Assembly: GCF_001513965.1 (NCBI RefSeq) | Contig: NZ_KQ948015.1 | Span: 1-64,000, forward strand | DNA from: Streptomyces cellostaticus | Lineage (GTDB): Bacteria > Actinomycetota > Actinomycetes > Streptomycetales > Streptomycetaceae | Length of the DNA stretch: 64,000 bases | Direction: 5' to 3' | Shown here: piece after piece, positions 1 through 8,569 of the stretch | How the letters are laid out: each line of letters starts with the position of its first letter | Position numbering within the stretch: the first letter of the stretch is position 1 | Notes under the pieces: generated by a model | Database searches by the model: none | Told to the model about the DNA's origin: nothing | Seen by the model: the letters and a program-made list of their open reading frames with translations, nothing else | Translations under genes and position numbers: made by a program

Positions 1-16
1 GAGGAGGGGTGATCCG

Positions 17-757
17 ATGCACCGGGTCGAACACGTCATGAGCTTCCCCGTCTCGCTCCGGGTCGACGACGAGGACGTTCCGGAGTCGGCCGGCGACGCG
101 GTTTTCGCGTGGCTGCGCGAGGTCGACGCCCGGTTCAGCCCGTTCAGGCCGGACAGCGAGGTGTCCCGCTACGACCGGGGCGAGCTGGAGTCCCACGAGC
201 TCAGCGACGACCTCGTCGAGGTCCTCGACCTGTGCGAGCACTACCGGATCGCGACGGGCGGCGCCTTCGACGCATGGCTGCCCGGCCGCCGCCTCGACCC
301 CTGCGCGGTGGTCAAGGGCTGGTCGGTGCAGCGGGCGGCAGAGCTGCTGAAGGCGGCCGGCGCGAGGCGGTTCGTCCTGAACGCCGGCGGTGACGTGGTC
401 GCCGCCGGCGGGCCCTGGCGGGTCGGCATACGACATCCCGAACACGCCGACAAGCTGTGCACCGTCCTCGAACTCACCGACGGGGCGGTCGCGACCTCCG
501 CGCGCTACGAACGCGGCGACCACATCATCGACGGCCGCACCGGCCTCCCGGCGACCGGGCTGCTCAGCCTGACCGTCGTGGCCGCCACCCTGACGGAGGC
601 GGACTCGGTCGCGACGGCGGCCTTCGCCATGGGCGTGAAGGGCATCGAGTGGGCCGCCTCGCTGCCGGGCTGCGAGGTGTTCGCCGTGGACGCCGGTGGG
701 CATGTGCTGCGGACGGAGGGGTTTGCGGTCGCCGGCAAGACGGCGGCGGTTGCGTGA
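17..757 (+). CDS. apbE: ApbE-family FAD:protein FMN transferase
   Basis: ApbE proteins cut FAD and attach FMN covalently to a Ser/Thr of a flavoprotein partner. The 246-residue protein shows family blocks in order: a CAVVKGW segment (residues 96-102), LNAGGDV (121-127) and a Mg/FAD-binding region reading ATSARYERG followed by IIDGRTG (159-176). It is shorter than periplasmic ApbE lipoproteins and has no signal peptide or lipobox, so it probably acts in the cytoplasm, as is common in actinomycetes. A strong GAGGAGG ribosome site lies at positions 1-7. Its usual neighbours, an FMN-binding protein and a ferric-reductase-like protein, would lie upstream, outside the window. Confidence 0.9.
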   Translation: MHRVEHVMSFPVSLRVDDEDVPESAGDAVFAWLREVDARFSPFRPDSEVSRYDRGELESHELSDDLVEVLDLCEHYRIATGGAFDAWLPGRRLDPCAVVKGWSVQRAAELLKAAGARRFVLNAGGDVVAAGGPWRVGIRHPEHADKLCTVLELTDGAVATSARYERGDHIIDGRTGLPATGLLSLTVVAATLTEADSVATAAFAMGVKGIEWAASLPGCEVFAVDAGGHVLRTEGFAVAGKTAAVA

Positions 758-1229
758 CCGACCGGTAGCCCGGGGGCGGAGCGGGCGGCGGCTGCCCGGC
801 CGCCTCGGAGGCTTTCCGGGCGGCGGGCCTTCCCCGCGCCGCGGCGGCGGACTCGTCCCGCGGGCCCTGCCCGTCGCCCCCGTGAAGGGGCACGACCCGA
901 AGCCCCCGGGTAGGGCGGCGATCGAGCCAGCAGCGTGCACAAGCCCCCTCTGGGGAAACCCGGGGATGGCCAAGCTGGCGGGCGGGCCCTGCTGGGACGG
1001 CGCCGTGATCGGCACGGCGACCGCACATCAGGAACTGCCCATGTCCCCCATCGTTCCCTCGCCGCCCGCACCTGGTCCAGCTCGGCTTCGACCGCATCCC
1101 GGCGGTGGAGGCCGCAGACGACGTCCAGGCCGCGCGGCTCGCGCCCGAGGTGCGGCGGCAGCCGGGGCATCGTCCGTCAGGCTGTGTCGTCCTGCCGGCG
1201 CCGACGGCCCGGAGTGGGGATCTCTGCGC
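758..1229. other. unassigned stretch after apbE
   Basis: No convincing gene. A short plus-strand reading at about 1066-1165 (HLVQLGFDRIPAVEAADD...) has coding-like composition but no start or recognisable family. Most of the rest is GC-rich filler. I see no clear terminator. Confidence 0.4.
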
Positions 1230-1730
1230 TCACTGCGGCAGGTTGGCCTCGTCCGCCTTGCGGAAGATATCTCCACACGTGGGAGAGGGCACCGACTCGC
1301 GGGCAGCGAGGACGGTCAGCGTATGGCGCACTTCCGTGCTCAGCCGAGGGAGCTGGAGACTGGTCTGGCCGCCCTTATAGGCGTACAGGCGGAAGACTTT
1401 GACCGCGATTTCGTCGCGGTCGGCGGCGAAGGCGTCTGGGAGCCCGGCGAGTAGTTCGAAGTCTTGCCTGCCGGTCGCCGCGTCGGCCACGGCGCTGAGG
1501 GGCAGGGTCTCGAACTCTGATGCGGACAAGGAAGTGTCCACCGCGACAGCGTGGGCGGCCAAGGCCGCGAAGACCTCAATGAGTCGTTCCCCCACCGCCA
1601 CGTCGATGCCCCAGGAGTGCAGCCGCTCTCGGCGGCGATCCTGACGCCATGGCTCCTGGTCCAGCAGTGGCAGCAGGACGCGCCCCAGGTACGCGCAGCG
1701 ACGCCACGGCATGTCGTGGTCCGAGGCCAT
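1230..1730 (-). CDS. hypothetical protein, 166 aa
   Basis: Not recognised. The ATG at 1730 (MASDHDMPW) was preferred because the frame upstream of it is low-complexity and overlaps a plausible plus-strand coding fragment. The product is acidic and apparently soluble, with a leucine-rich helical middle (VFAALAAHAVAVD) and no signal peptide or membrane segment. It sits alone in a degraded neighbourhood and could itself be the surviving part of a larger gene. Confidence 0.45.
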   Translation of the reverse strand: MASDHDMPWRRCAYLGRVLLPLLDQEPWRQDRRRERLHSWGIDVAVGERLIEVFAALAAHAVAVDTSLSASEFETLPLSAVADAATGRQDFELLAGLPDAFAADRDEIAVKVFRLYAYKGGQTSLQLPRLSTEVRHTLTVLAARESVPSPTCGDIFRKADEANLPQ

Positions 1731-1782
1731 GTTTTCGATCCTCTCTGCAGCAGTTGGAGGGCCTGCACCGTCCGCTGCGAAA

Positions 1783-2076
1783 CCCCCAGAACAGCACTTC
1801 GCCGAGGCGTTCGGGGTGCCGGTGGAGCGCACCCCGCTCGTGGTGTGGCGGTCCGAGCGCTTCCAAAAGTGGTACGCCACCCGCTGGGCAGCGCGTTGTC
1901 GGCTGCTTGACGTGCGCGTGGAGTGGTACGAGCGGGCCGCGGCCCCGGACGGAGGTCCGGCCTGGCTGCTGACCGTCATCATTCGCGCCGACGACGGGGC
2001 CGCCCCGTCCGTGTGCTGTCTGCTGTCTGCTGTCTGCTGTCTGCTGTCTGCTCAGGGGCAGGGCATGCTCATGTAG
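1783..2076 (+). pseudogene. fragment of an unrecognised protein ending in a heptamer repeat
   Basis: Frame 1 reads as ordinary coding sequence (HFAEAFGVPVERTPLVVWRS, then RLLDVRVEWYE and WLLTVIIRADDGAAP) but has no native start and runs into a TGCTGTC tandem repeat that supplies the last residues (CCLLSAVCCLLSA). I do not recognise the family. It is best read as the internal part of a gene cut at both ends, with its true C-terminus replaced by the repeat. Confidence 0.4.
2014..2048. repeat. heptanucleotide tandem repeat (TGCTGTC)5
   Basis: Five perfect copies of TGCTGTC plus a partial sixth (to 2053). A 7-base unit shifts the reading frame on every copy gain or loss. The partial copy touches the stop codon of the streptothricin acetyltransferase gene (2052-2054). 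Confidence 0.95.
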
Positions 2077-2615
2077 AGCGCTTGCTCTCCCTCGGATGGG
2101 GTGCCGTCGTAGAGGGCGGTGTCCAGCCCGCAGAAGGCGAAGCCCATCCGCCGGTACGCATGGATCGCCGGCACGTTGACGTTGGTGACCTCCAGCCAGA
2201 GGTGCCCGGCACCCCGCTCGCGGCCGAACTCCACCGCGAGCCCCATCAGCGCGCGGCCGACCCCCCTGCCCCGGTGCTCCGGAGCGATCTCGATGTCCTC
2301 GATGGTCAGCCGACGGTTCCAGCCGGAGTACGAAACGGCGACGAACCCGGCCAGGTCACCGGCGGCCCCGTGGGCGACGAAGGTGCGGCAATCCCCGTCC
2401 TCCTCGCACCTGTCCTCCCCGTCGTACTCGTCCTCCGGGAACACTTTGGTCAGGGGCGGGTCCACCACAGCCTCCCGCAGGGCGAACCCGTCGTCGGTCA
2501 CGGTCACCTGGAAGACCGTGCCGGTGGTGAAGGAGCCGTCCAGGGCCTCGATGGGCTCGGCGTCCTCGGGGACGGCGGTGCGGTACCGGTAAGCGGTGCT
2601 GTCAACGGTGGTCAC
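2052..2615 (-). CDS. sat: streptothricin N-acetyltransferase (GNAT family)
   Basis: Transfers acetyl from acetyl-CoA to the beta-lysine amino group of streptothricin, inactivating the antibiotic in the cytoplasm. The 187-residue protein matches my memory of the Streptomyces lavendulae resistance enzyme almost end to end: the N-terminal DGSFTT block, an acidic insert (DEYDGEDRCEEDGD, residues 61-74), the SYSGWNRRLTIEDIEIAP strand, the acetyl-CoA loop HRGRGVGRALM (about 115-125) and the C-terminal MGFAFCGLDTALY and EQALYMSMPCP. The start is the GTG at 2615; no strong Shine-Dalgarno sequence is visible. No streptothricin biosynthesis genes are nearby, so it looks like a stand-alone resistance gene. 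Confidence 0.9.
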   Translation of the reverse strand: MTTVDSTAYRYRTAVPEDAEPIEALDGSFTTGTVFQVTVTDDGFALREAVVDPPLTKVFPEDEYDGEDRCEEDGDCRTFVAHGAAGDLAGFVAVSYSGWNRRLTIEDIEIAPEHRGRGVGRALMGLAVEFGRERGAGHLWLEVTNVNVPAIHAYRRMGFAFCGLDTALYDGTPSEGEQALYMSMPCP

Positions 2616-2640
2616 GGCACGACGCTAAGACCGCTCGGAC

Positions 2641-3362
2641 CACGACAGGGCTGCTTTCGGCCGACCACGCCTGCTCGGCCGCCACCAGCAGACCACCGCC
2701 CGGCCCTCACTGATCGTCACCGGCCCCGCCGCGGCCGGGAAAACGACCGCCCTCCTCGAAGTCGGGCGCACCTGCCACCTCGCCCACACCCGCAAACACG
2801 CCGCCCCGCCCGGACGCACCCACCAACAGGTGCCGGTCGCGTACCTGCTGGTACCGCCCGGCGCCACCGCGAAAACCCTCGCCACCGAATTCGCCCGCTA
2901 CCTCGGCATCCCCGTCACCACCCGCATGCCCCAGGCCCAGATCACCAGTGCCGTCTGCCACACCTGCACCGCCACCGGCGCCGAAGCCGTCGACCTCCTC
3001 AAAGACCTCACCAAACGCATCAAAGCGACCTTCGTCTACACCGGCATCGACGTAGCCGCCACGCCCCTGTTCGCCGGAGTCCGCGGCGCCCAACTCGCCG
3101 GCCGCGCCAGCCTCATCACCTACGGCCCCTCTTCGCCCGCCACGGCGCCCGCCGGCCCTTCACCGACCTCATCCGACATGGAAGCCGCCCTCGACCTGAG
3201 CCAGCGCACACCCGGCCCACTCCCCGCCACGCCTCCTACCTCCACCAGTGCACCGCCGGCCACATCGGCAGCCTCGCCCGCCTCATCCGCCAAGCCGCCA
3301 TCACCGCCATCTGCGACGGCACCGCCCCCGCACCCGCCAACCGGCTGGAACCGCATGGGTGA
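2641..3362 (+). pseudogene. TniB-like transposition ATPase, broken
   Basis: TniB/MuB-like AAA+ ATPases help a transposase choose target DNA. Frame 1 carries a Walker A (GPAAAGKTT, about 2725-2751) and the typical QQVPVAYLLVPPGATAKTLA segment. It then jumps directly from AVCHTC to TGAEAVDLLKDLTKRIKATFVY, so the Walker B stretch expected between these blocks is deleted. After about 3120 the homology continues in frame 3 (RPFTDLI, then GSLARLIRQAAITAICDG), a frameshift. No transposase remains next to it. This is the only clear trace of a transposon in this part of the window. Confidence 0.75.
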
Positions 3363-3611
3363 CAGCGATAACCCCGGAATCACCACCGCATCCTCCTCCG
3401 GTGACCACTACACAGCGCTACCGCCGATTACGGACCGGAGCTGTTGGTGCTGGACAGACCCGCCGCCGAACCGGGGCCGGGTTCGCAGGTGGGCAGGACC
3501 GGCGTCGGCACCGGGGCTGCGGGGGGAGAACAGTGGGCCGCGCGATGCGCTGCCGGGAAGCGCTGCCGGGAGGTCGGGACTGGTCAGGGGCGATAGCCTC
3601 ACAGGGGGCAA

Positions 3612-4145
3612 ATGTCCGGCGGGTTCTTGGCCGGGCCGCAGCAGAACGGATCGCGGATGGCCGACGCGACAGGAATCCCAGGGAGTCTGCCGACGCCCTT
3701 CACCAGCTTCGTGGGTCGGCGTACGGAGGTGGCCGGGGTCCGGAGTCTGCTGGGGGCGTCGCGGCTGGTGACGTTGACCGGTGCGGGCGGGGTGGGCAAG
3801 ACCCGGCTGGCGCTGGAGGTGGCCGCCGGGTCGGGCAGGGCGTTTCCGGGCGGGGTGCGGCTGGTGGATCTGGCGCCGGTGCGCGAGTCGTCGGCGGTGC
3901 CGGGCGTGGTGGCGGATGCGCTGGGGGTGGCGGACGTAGGCACCCGGCCGGTTGTGGAGCTGCTGGTTGCGCACCTGTCCGGACGGCGGGTGCTGGTCGT
4001 TCTGGACAACTGCGAGCACCTGGTGGACGCGTGCGCGCTGCTGGTGCAGCGGCTGCTGTCCGTCGCGCCCGAGCTGCGGATCCTGGCCACCAGCTGGGAG
4101 ACGCTCCGTGTGACGGGTGAGCACGTGTTCGCGGTTGCGCCCCTG
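3612..4145 (+). pseudogene. N-terminal fragment of an NB-ARC (AfsR/LuxR-type) ATPase regulator
   Basis: After a short leader, LPTPFTSFVGRR opens a nucleotide-binding domain with a P-loop TGAGGVGKTRLAL (about 3780-3818), a hydrophobic strand and Asp (VLVVLDNCEHL, about 4000) and ILATSWETLRVTGEHVFAVAPL. Homology stops abruptly at PLPQADAR near 4150, where these proteins normally continue for several hundred residues of ATPase, TPR and output domains. What follows to the stop at 4514 is unrelated and low-complexity. Without its C-terminal sensor or effector it cannot work as a regulator. Confidence 0.75.
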
Positions 4146-4269
4146 CCGCAGGCGGACGCGCGTCCGCGATGCGCGGCCGTCGGCAGGTGCGGGCTACCCC
4201 GCCGCAGGCGCAGCCGGCCTCAGGCGCGACGACGCGGCGTACGGATCGCAGCATCGCCACCCGAGCCGG

Positions 4270-4480
4270 TGGAATACGGCGCCGCCGTCGACCGCTGTCT
4301 CGCTGCGGCCGATCTCGGCAGCGCCTCCCGCCGCGTCTACCGCAACTCGCTGCACGGGCGGCCTGGCCGCTGGTCGACCGCCGGGCTCCGACCGGTCATG
4401 AGCGCACGGGCTCACATCCGCCCGTCGTTCCTCTTGCCCTGCTCAAGGCCGGACCACTACACACCCGGCGACCGGCCTGA
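4270..4480 (+). pseudogene. tyrosine-recombinase-like remnant
   Basis: Two pieces in different frames resemble the N-terminal core-binding part of actinomycete site-specific integrases: AAADLGSASRRVYRNSL in frame 3, then AWPLVDRRAPTGHER and PPVVPLALL in frame 2. The catalytic domain with the R-H-R-Y residues is absent. The assignment rests on a short stretch and is tentative. With the TniB-like pseudogene it suggests a decayed mobile element here. Confidence 0.4.
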
Positions 4481-4663
4481 CAGCGTCAACGCCGTGTCCT
4501 GGACCGGCACATAGCCCCTCTGGTGCTTCCACGGCTGCGAGGGTGACTGCCTCTGACCCGGATCGGGCGGATCAGGCCGGTCCCCTGATGTCGCAGCGGC
4601 AGGCGCCCTTCCCTGCCCTTCACCCCCAACCAGGGGTTCTCGCCCTGCCACCGGGCCACCGGA

Positions 4664-6094
4664 TCAACGCGTGCGGATCCAGACGGTCTTCTCTCTGGTC
4701 CACTGCGCGAAGGCGTCGGTGGACTTCTCCGCGCCACCGAACCCCGACTGCTTCCAGCCGCCGAAGGGGGTGGTGAGGTCGCCCTCGCTGTACGCGTTGA
4801 CGGAGACCACCCCGGCTTCGATACCCCGGGCGAGCCGGAGCGCGGCGTCGAGGCCGCGGGTCCACACCGAGGCGGCGAGCCCGTATTCGGTGGCGTTCGC
4901 CAACCGCACCGCCTCGTCCTCCGAGGTGAAGGTCTGGACGGTGACGACAGGACCGAACAGCTCCTTGGTCAGCACGTCGCTGCCCGCCGGGGCCCGGCTG
5001 ATCACGGTGGGCGGATAGTAGGCACCGCGCGACGGCAGCCCGTGCGGCAGCCCGCCGGTGTGGAGGTGAGCTCCGGCGGAGCGGGCCGCGTCCACCGCCG
5101 CCGCGACCCGGTCGAAGGCAGCACGGCTGATGAGCGGCCCCACCTGGGTGCGTGCATCGGCGGGATCGCCGACGGTGAGGTTCTTCGCGGCGGCCGTGAA
5201 CCGGTCGAGCACCTCCTCGGCGATGCTGTGGTGGACCAGGACGCGGGAGCCGGCGGTGCAGTTCTGCCCCATGGTCAGGAACGCGGCCTCGATCATGTTG
5301 TCGATGAGCTCGTCGCCGTACTCGAGCGCGTCCGCCATCAGGACCTGGGGGCTCTTGCCGCCCATCTCCAGCGAGACCCGCTTGAAGTTGGTCTCCGCCG
5401 CGGCGGCCAGGATGCGGCGTCCGGTGGCAGTGGATCCGGTGAACGACAGAGCGCGCACGAGCGGGTTGCGGGCAAGCGCCGTACCGGTGACCGTGCCGTG
5501 GCCGGGCAGCACGGTGAGCACGCCGTCCGGCAGGCCTGCCTCGGCCGCCAGTGCGGCCAGGTGCAGGGTGGAGCGCGGGGTGGCCTCGGCGGGCTTGAGC
5601 AGCAGGGAGTTGCCCGCGGCGAGCGCGGGCCCGACCTTCCAGGCGGCCATCGCCAGCGGGTAGTTCCAGGGCAGGATCGCGGCTGCCACCCCGACCGGTT
5701 CCCGGCTCACCAGGCCCAGGCTCTCGTGACCGGTGGGGGCGACGCGGCCGAAGACCTTGTCAGCCGCCTCCGCGAACCAGCGCATCGACTCGATCGCCCC
5801 GGGCACGTCGCCGGTACGGCACTCCGTGATCGGTTTGCCCGCGTCCTCGCAGTCCAGCCGGGCGAGGAATTCGGCGTCGCGCTCCATGAGGCCGGCCAGG
5901 CGCAGCAGGACAGCGGCCCGCTCCCGCGGGGACCGGCCGGCCCAGACGCCGCTTGCGAAGACCTTGTGCGCCCGCTCGGCGGCCAGCGCGACGTCCTGCT
6001 CGCTCGCGGCCGTTACGGTCGTGATCAGCTCACCCGTCGCGGGGTTGACGACGTCGAGCGTCCCCTCGGTGTCCGTGATGTCCGTCCCGCTCAT
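4664..6094 (-). CDS. NAD(P)-dependent aldehyde dehydrogenase
   Basis: Oxidises an aldehyde to a carboxylate. The family landmarks are intact: ILPWNYPLAMAAWKVGPALA (substrate and cofactor cleft), FTGSTATGRRI, the general base Glu in LEMGGKSPQ, the nucleophile Cys in GQNCTAGSR, and ELFGPVV with the C-terminal PFGGWKQSGFG. The overall look is of the betaine/phenylacetaldehyde dehydrogenase group. The ATG at 6094 was chosen because GGAGGA precedes it and it overlaps the upstream SDR stop as ATGA. It is the last gene of the FMO-SDR-ALDH operon. The substrate is unknown; the order suggests oxidation of an aldehyde made by its partners. Confidence 0.9.
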   Translation of the reverse strand: MSGTDITDTEGTLDVVNPATGELITTVTAASEQDVALAAERAHKVFASGVWAGRSPRERAAVLLRLAGLMERDAEFLARLDCEDAGKPITECRTGDVPGAIESMRWFAEAADKVFGRVAPTGHESLGLVSREPVGVAAAILPWNYPLAMAAWKVGPALAAGNSLLLKPAEATPRSTLHLAALAAEAGLPDGVLTVLPGHGTVTGTALARNPLVRALSFTGSTATGRRILAAAAETNFKRVSLEMGGKSPQVLMADALEYGDELIDNMIEAAFLTMGQNCTAGSRVLVHHSIAEEVLDRFTAAAKNLTVGDPADARTQVGPLISRAAFDRVAAAVDAARSAGAHLHTGGLPHGLPSRGAYYPPTVISRAPAGSDVLTKELFGPVVTVQTFTSEDEAVRLANATEYGLAASVWTRGLDAALRLARGIEAGVVSVNAYSEGDLTTPFGGWKQSGFGGAEKSTDAFAQWTREKTVWIRTR

Positions 6095-6969
6095 GCTTCC
6101 TCCACCAGTTCCCACCGGTCGCCGCCGACCTTGCGGGCCAGTCCCCTGCGGCGCAGGTCCTCCAGATAGCGGGCCATGCCTCGCTCACCCCGCTTGCGGA
6201 ACAGCGGGAAGAGCCGGGGCAGTAGATTCGGCGCCAGCATCGCGAACCGCACCAGCCGGGACTCGCCGGGTCTGACGTAGGCCTCCAGGCGGGGCCTGTC
6301 CAGCAGGCTCAGGACCGCCCTGACGACATCGGACGGCTGCTGTGGCGCGTCCTGGAACTGCATGGAGTTCCCGCCCTCGACGGCCTCCTGGCGGAGCATC
6401 CGCGTGTCGGTCGCCGACGGCAGTACCGAACCGGCCTGGATGCCTTTGCCCCGCAGATCCAGCCCGATGGCGAGCATCGCGCCCCGCAGCCCGAACTTCG
6501 AGGCGGTGTAGACGGGGGTCTCGCCCAGCGGGAAGATCCCGCCGAGGGACACGGTCGTGATCACCCTGGGGTCGCCGGAGGCCCGCAGCAGCGGGATGGC
6601 GAGCCGGGTGGTGACCAGTGGAGAGAGCAGGTTGAGATCGATCTCCCGCTCGATGCTCTCGACGCTGCGCACGTCGAACCGTTCGGAGCTGGTCATGCCC
6701 ACGTTGTTCACCAGGACGTCGATACGGCCGTGGGTGGCCGCGACGCCGTCGAGCATCTGCTCCACCGCGAGGCGGTCCAGCAGGTCGCAGCCCAGGCCGG
6801 CATGCCCGCTCCCGGGGAGACCGGCAGCGGTCCGCCCCGCCCGCACCTCGTCGATGTCGACCACGACGAGGCGGGCACCGCCTGCGGCGAAGCGGTGGCA
6901 CAGGGCGCTGCCGATGCCTCCGGCACCGCCGGTCACCAGGATGACCTTGTCACGGAAGTCGTACGTCAT
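6091..6969 (-). CDS. short-chain dehydrogenase/reductase
   Basis: Classical SDR of 292 aa. It has the Rossmann TGGAGGIG near the N-terminus, a downstream VDIDE pointing to NAD(H), NNVG, the catalytic Ser in TTVSLGG and the YTASK motif (Tyr and Lys). The C-terminal 60 residues (RPRLEAYVRPGESRLVRFAML onward) form a basic, hydrophobic extension seen in membrane-associated SDRs next to flavin monooxygenases. The ATG at 6969 overlaps the FMO stop as ATGA and its own stop overlaps the ALDH start, so the three genes are translationally coupled. Confidence 0.9.
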   Translation of the reverse strand: MTYDFRDKVILVTGGAGGIGSALCHRFAAGGARLVVVDIDEVRAGRTAAGLPGSGHAGLGCDLLDRLAVEQMLDGVAATHGRIDVLVNNVGMTSSERFDVRSVESIEREIDLNLLSPLVTTRLAIPLLRASGDPRVITTVSLGGIFPLGETPVYTASKFGLRGAMLAIGLDLRGKGIQAGSVLPSATDTRMLRQEAVEGGNSMQFQDAPQQPSDVVRAVLSLLDRPRLEAYVRPGESRLVRFAMLAPNLLPRLFPLFRKRGERGMARYLEDLRRRGLARKVGGDRWELVEEA

Positions 6970-8312
6970 GACGCCACCGTCTCCTGTCGCACGGACGTCG
7001 CCCGAGGCGGCAGTCCCGCGGTACGCCAGCCCATCCCTCCGGCGACCTTGCCGAGGTACTTCACGAAGGCATCGCTGTGGACGTAGCCGGTGTGGCGTGG
7101 CGAGTCGACGAACGTCAGTCCGCCGGAGAGGTCCGGCCGGTCGCTGCGGATCATGCGGGCGAACCGCCCGGCGGTCGGCAGCCCGCCCCGTGTGTCCCGG
7201 ATGAAGGAGGCGATCAACTGGGCCTGGCTGTCGAAGAGCTGGTAGGCACCGGAGTTGGTCTCCACGAAGCCGACGCCGAACAGGCCCTCGTGCTCGCGGG
7301 AGAAGGAGGACAGGTAGAGGTCGGGGTGCTGCTCGTCGCCGAAGTACTTCTGCGCGACGGGAACTTTGTGGACGTATCCCGTGGCAAGCAGGATCAGGTC
7401 GAAGTCGTCGCTGGCGCCGTCGGTGAAGTGCACCGTCCGGCCCGCGGTGCGCGCGATGCCGGGCCTGGCCGTGATGTCCCCGTGCTGGAGGTGGTGGATC
7501 AGCTGCGAGTTGAGGGCCGGGTGGGTCTCGAACAGCTTGTGGTCGGGCTTTTGCAGACCGAGCCTGCGAGGGTCGCCGTTGAGCACGCGCAGCAAGCCGC
7601 CGAACACCTTCTGCTGCAGCCACATCGGCAGGTGGGGTCCGCCCGCGGCGATGGTGTCCACGGGCCGGCCGAACAGGTGCTTGGGGATGAACCAGTAACC
7701 ACGGCGCATGCTGATCGCCGCATGGTCGGCGGACCGCGCCGCATCGCAGGCGATGTCCAGCCCGGAGTTCCCCGCACCCACCACCAGCACCCGCTTGCCC
7801 CGCAGTTCAGCGCTGCTGCGGTAGGTGATCGTGTGGCGGATCTCGCCGGTGAAGTCGCCGGGCAGGTCGGGGACGTTGGGGTGCCACTGCGCGCCCGTAC
7901 ACACGACGACCTGCCGGTGTGTGCCGGCCCGGCCGTCTGCCCGGGTGACCGTCCAGGTGCCGTCCGGGTTCTTGTCCACGCTGCGGACCTCGGTGCCGAA
8001 CTCGATCCGGTCCCGGAGCCCGTATGCCTCGGCGAACGACGTCAGGTAGGACAGGATCTGCCGGTGCGGCGGGTAGTCGGCGAAGTGCTCCGGCATCGGA
8101 TAGCCGCCGAAGCCGGAGAGGGTCTTGCTGGAGATGAAGTGGGCCGACTCGTACATCGGGCTGCCCGGGTTGTCGATGTCCCACAGCCCGCCCGGTCCGG
8201 TGTGGCGCTCGATGTGCGTGTACGGCAGGTCCCGCTCGGCCAGCGCCCTCGCGACCGCCAGCCCTGCGGGTCCCGCACCGATCACACAGGTGTCGTACCG
8301 GTTCTCACTCAC
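6966..8312 (-). CDS. flavin-dependent monooxygenase (FMO/Baeyer-Villiger type)
   Basis: The 448-residue enzyme has an N-terminal FAD fingerprint (IGAGPAGLAVARAL, from residue 9), the class-B signature FTGEIRHTITY (FxGxxxHxxxY), a second Rossmann NADPH site (VVGAGNSGLDIACDAA) and the late ATG motif (LLATGYVHKVP). Class-B enzymes use NADPH and O2 to insert oxygen into ketones or to oxidise N/S atoms. The GTG at 8312 has AAAGGAGG upstream, so the longer frame was rejected. It leads the operon; an SDR and an ALDH after it would suit stepwise oxidation of an alcohol or ketone skeleton, but no substrate can be read from the sequence. Confidence 0.88.
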   Translation of the reverse strand: MSENRYDTCVIGAGPAGLAVARALAERDLPYTHIERHTGPGGLWDIDNPGSPMYESAHFISSKTLSGFGGYPMPEHFADYPPHRQILSYLTSFAEAYGLRDRIEFGTEVRSVDKNPDGTWTVTRADGRAGTHRQVVVCTGAQWHPNVPDLPGDFTGEIRHTITYRSSAELRGKRVLVVGAGNSGLDIACDAARSADHAAISMRRGYWFIPKHLFGRPVDTIAAGGPHLPMWLQQKVFGGLLRVLNGDPRRLGLQKPDHKLFETHPALNSQLIHHLQHGDITARPGIARTAGRTVHFTDGASDDFDLILLATGYVHKVPVAQKYFGDEQHPDLYLSSFSREHEGLFGVGFVETNSGAYQLFDSQAQLIASFIRDTRGGLPTAGRFARMIRSDRPDLSGGLTFVDSPRHTGYVHSDAFVKYLGKVAGGMGWRTAGLPPRATSVRQETVAS

Positions 8313-8569
8313 CAGTCCGCCTCCTTTCTCGGATGTCTCAGGTATTGCGGGGAACCTATGCACCGGGCGGCCGGCGGGAACTGACCCCTGCGGCCACAGA
8401 GGGGACCGCAGCGGCCAGAGACATGCCTCGACATCGAGACCGGGCAGGACGCGGTCCAGCCGGCCAGGAGCGAGCGCAGCCCCCTCGGTCGTGGTGACCG
8501 AAGGGCTGCGGGTGCCGTACGGGCCGTGTCGCGGACGGCGTCCAAGTAGGTGTCGAAGGGGAACTGGGC
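8313..8569. other. unassigned upstream region of the FMO operon
   Basis: No intact gene. A minus-strand reading around 8420-8580 (FDTYLDAVRDTAR) is coding-like but has no family I recognise. The FMO ribosome site lies at 8320-8327. The remainder carries no repeat or hairpin that I can see. Confidence 0.35.
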
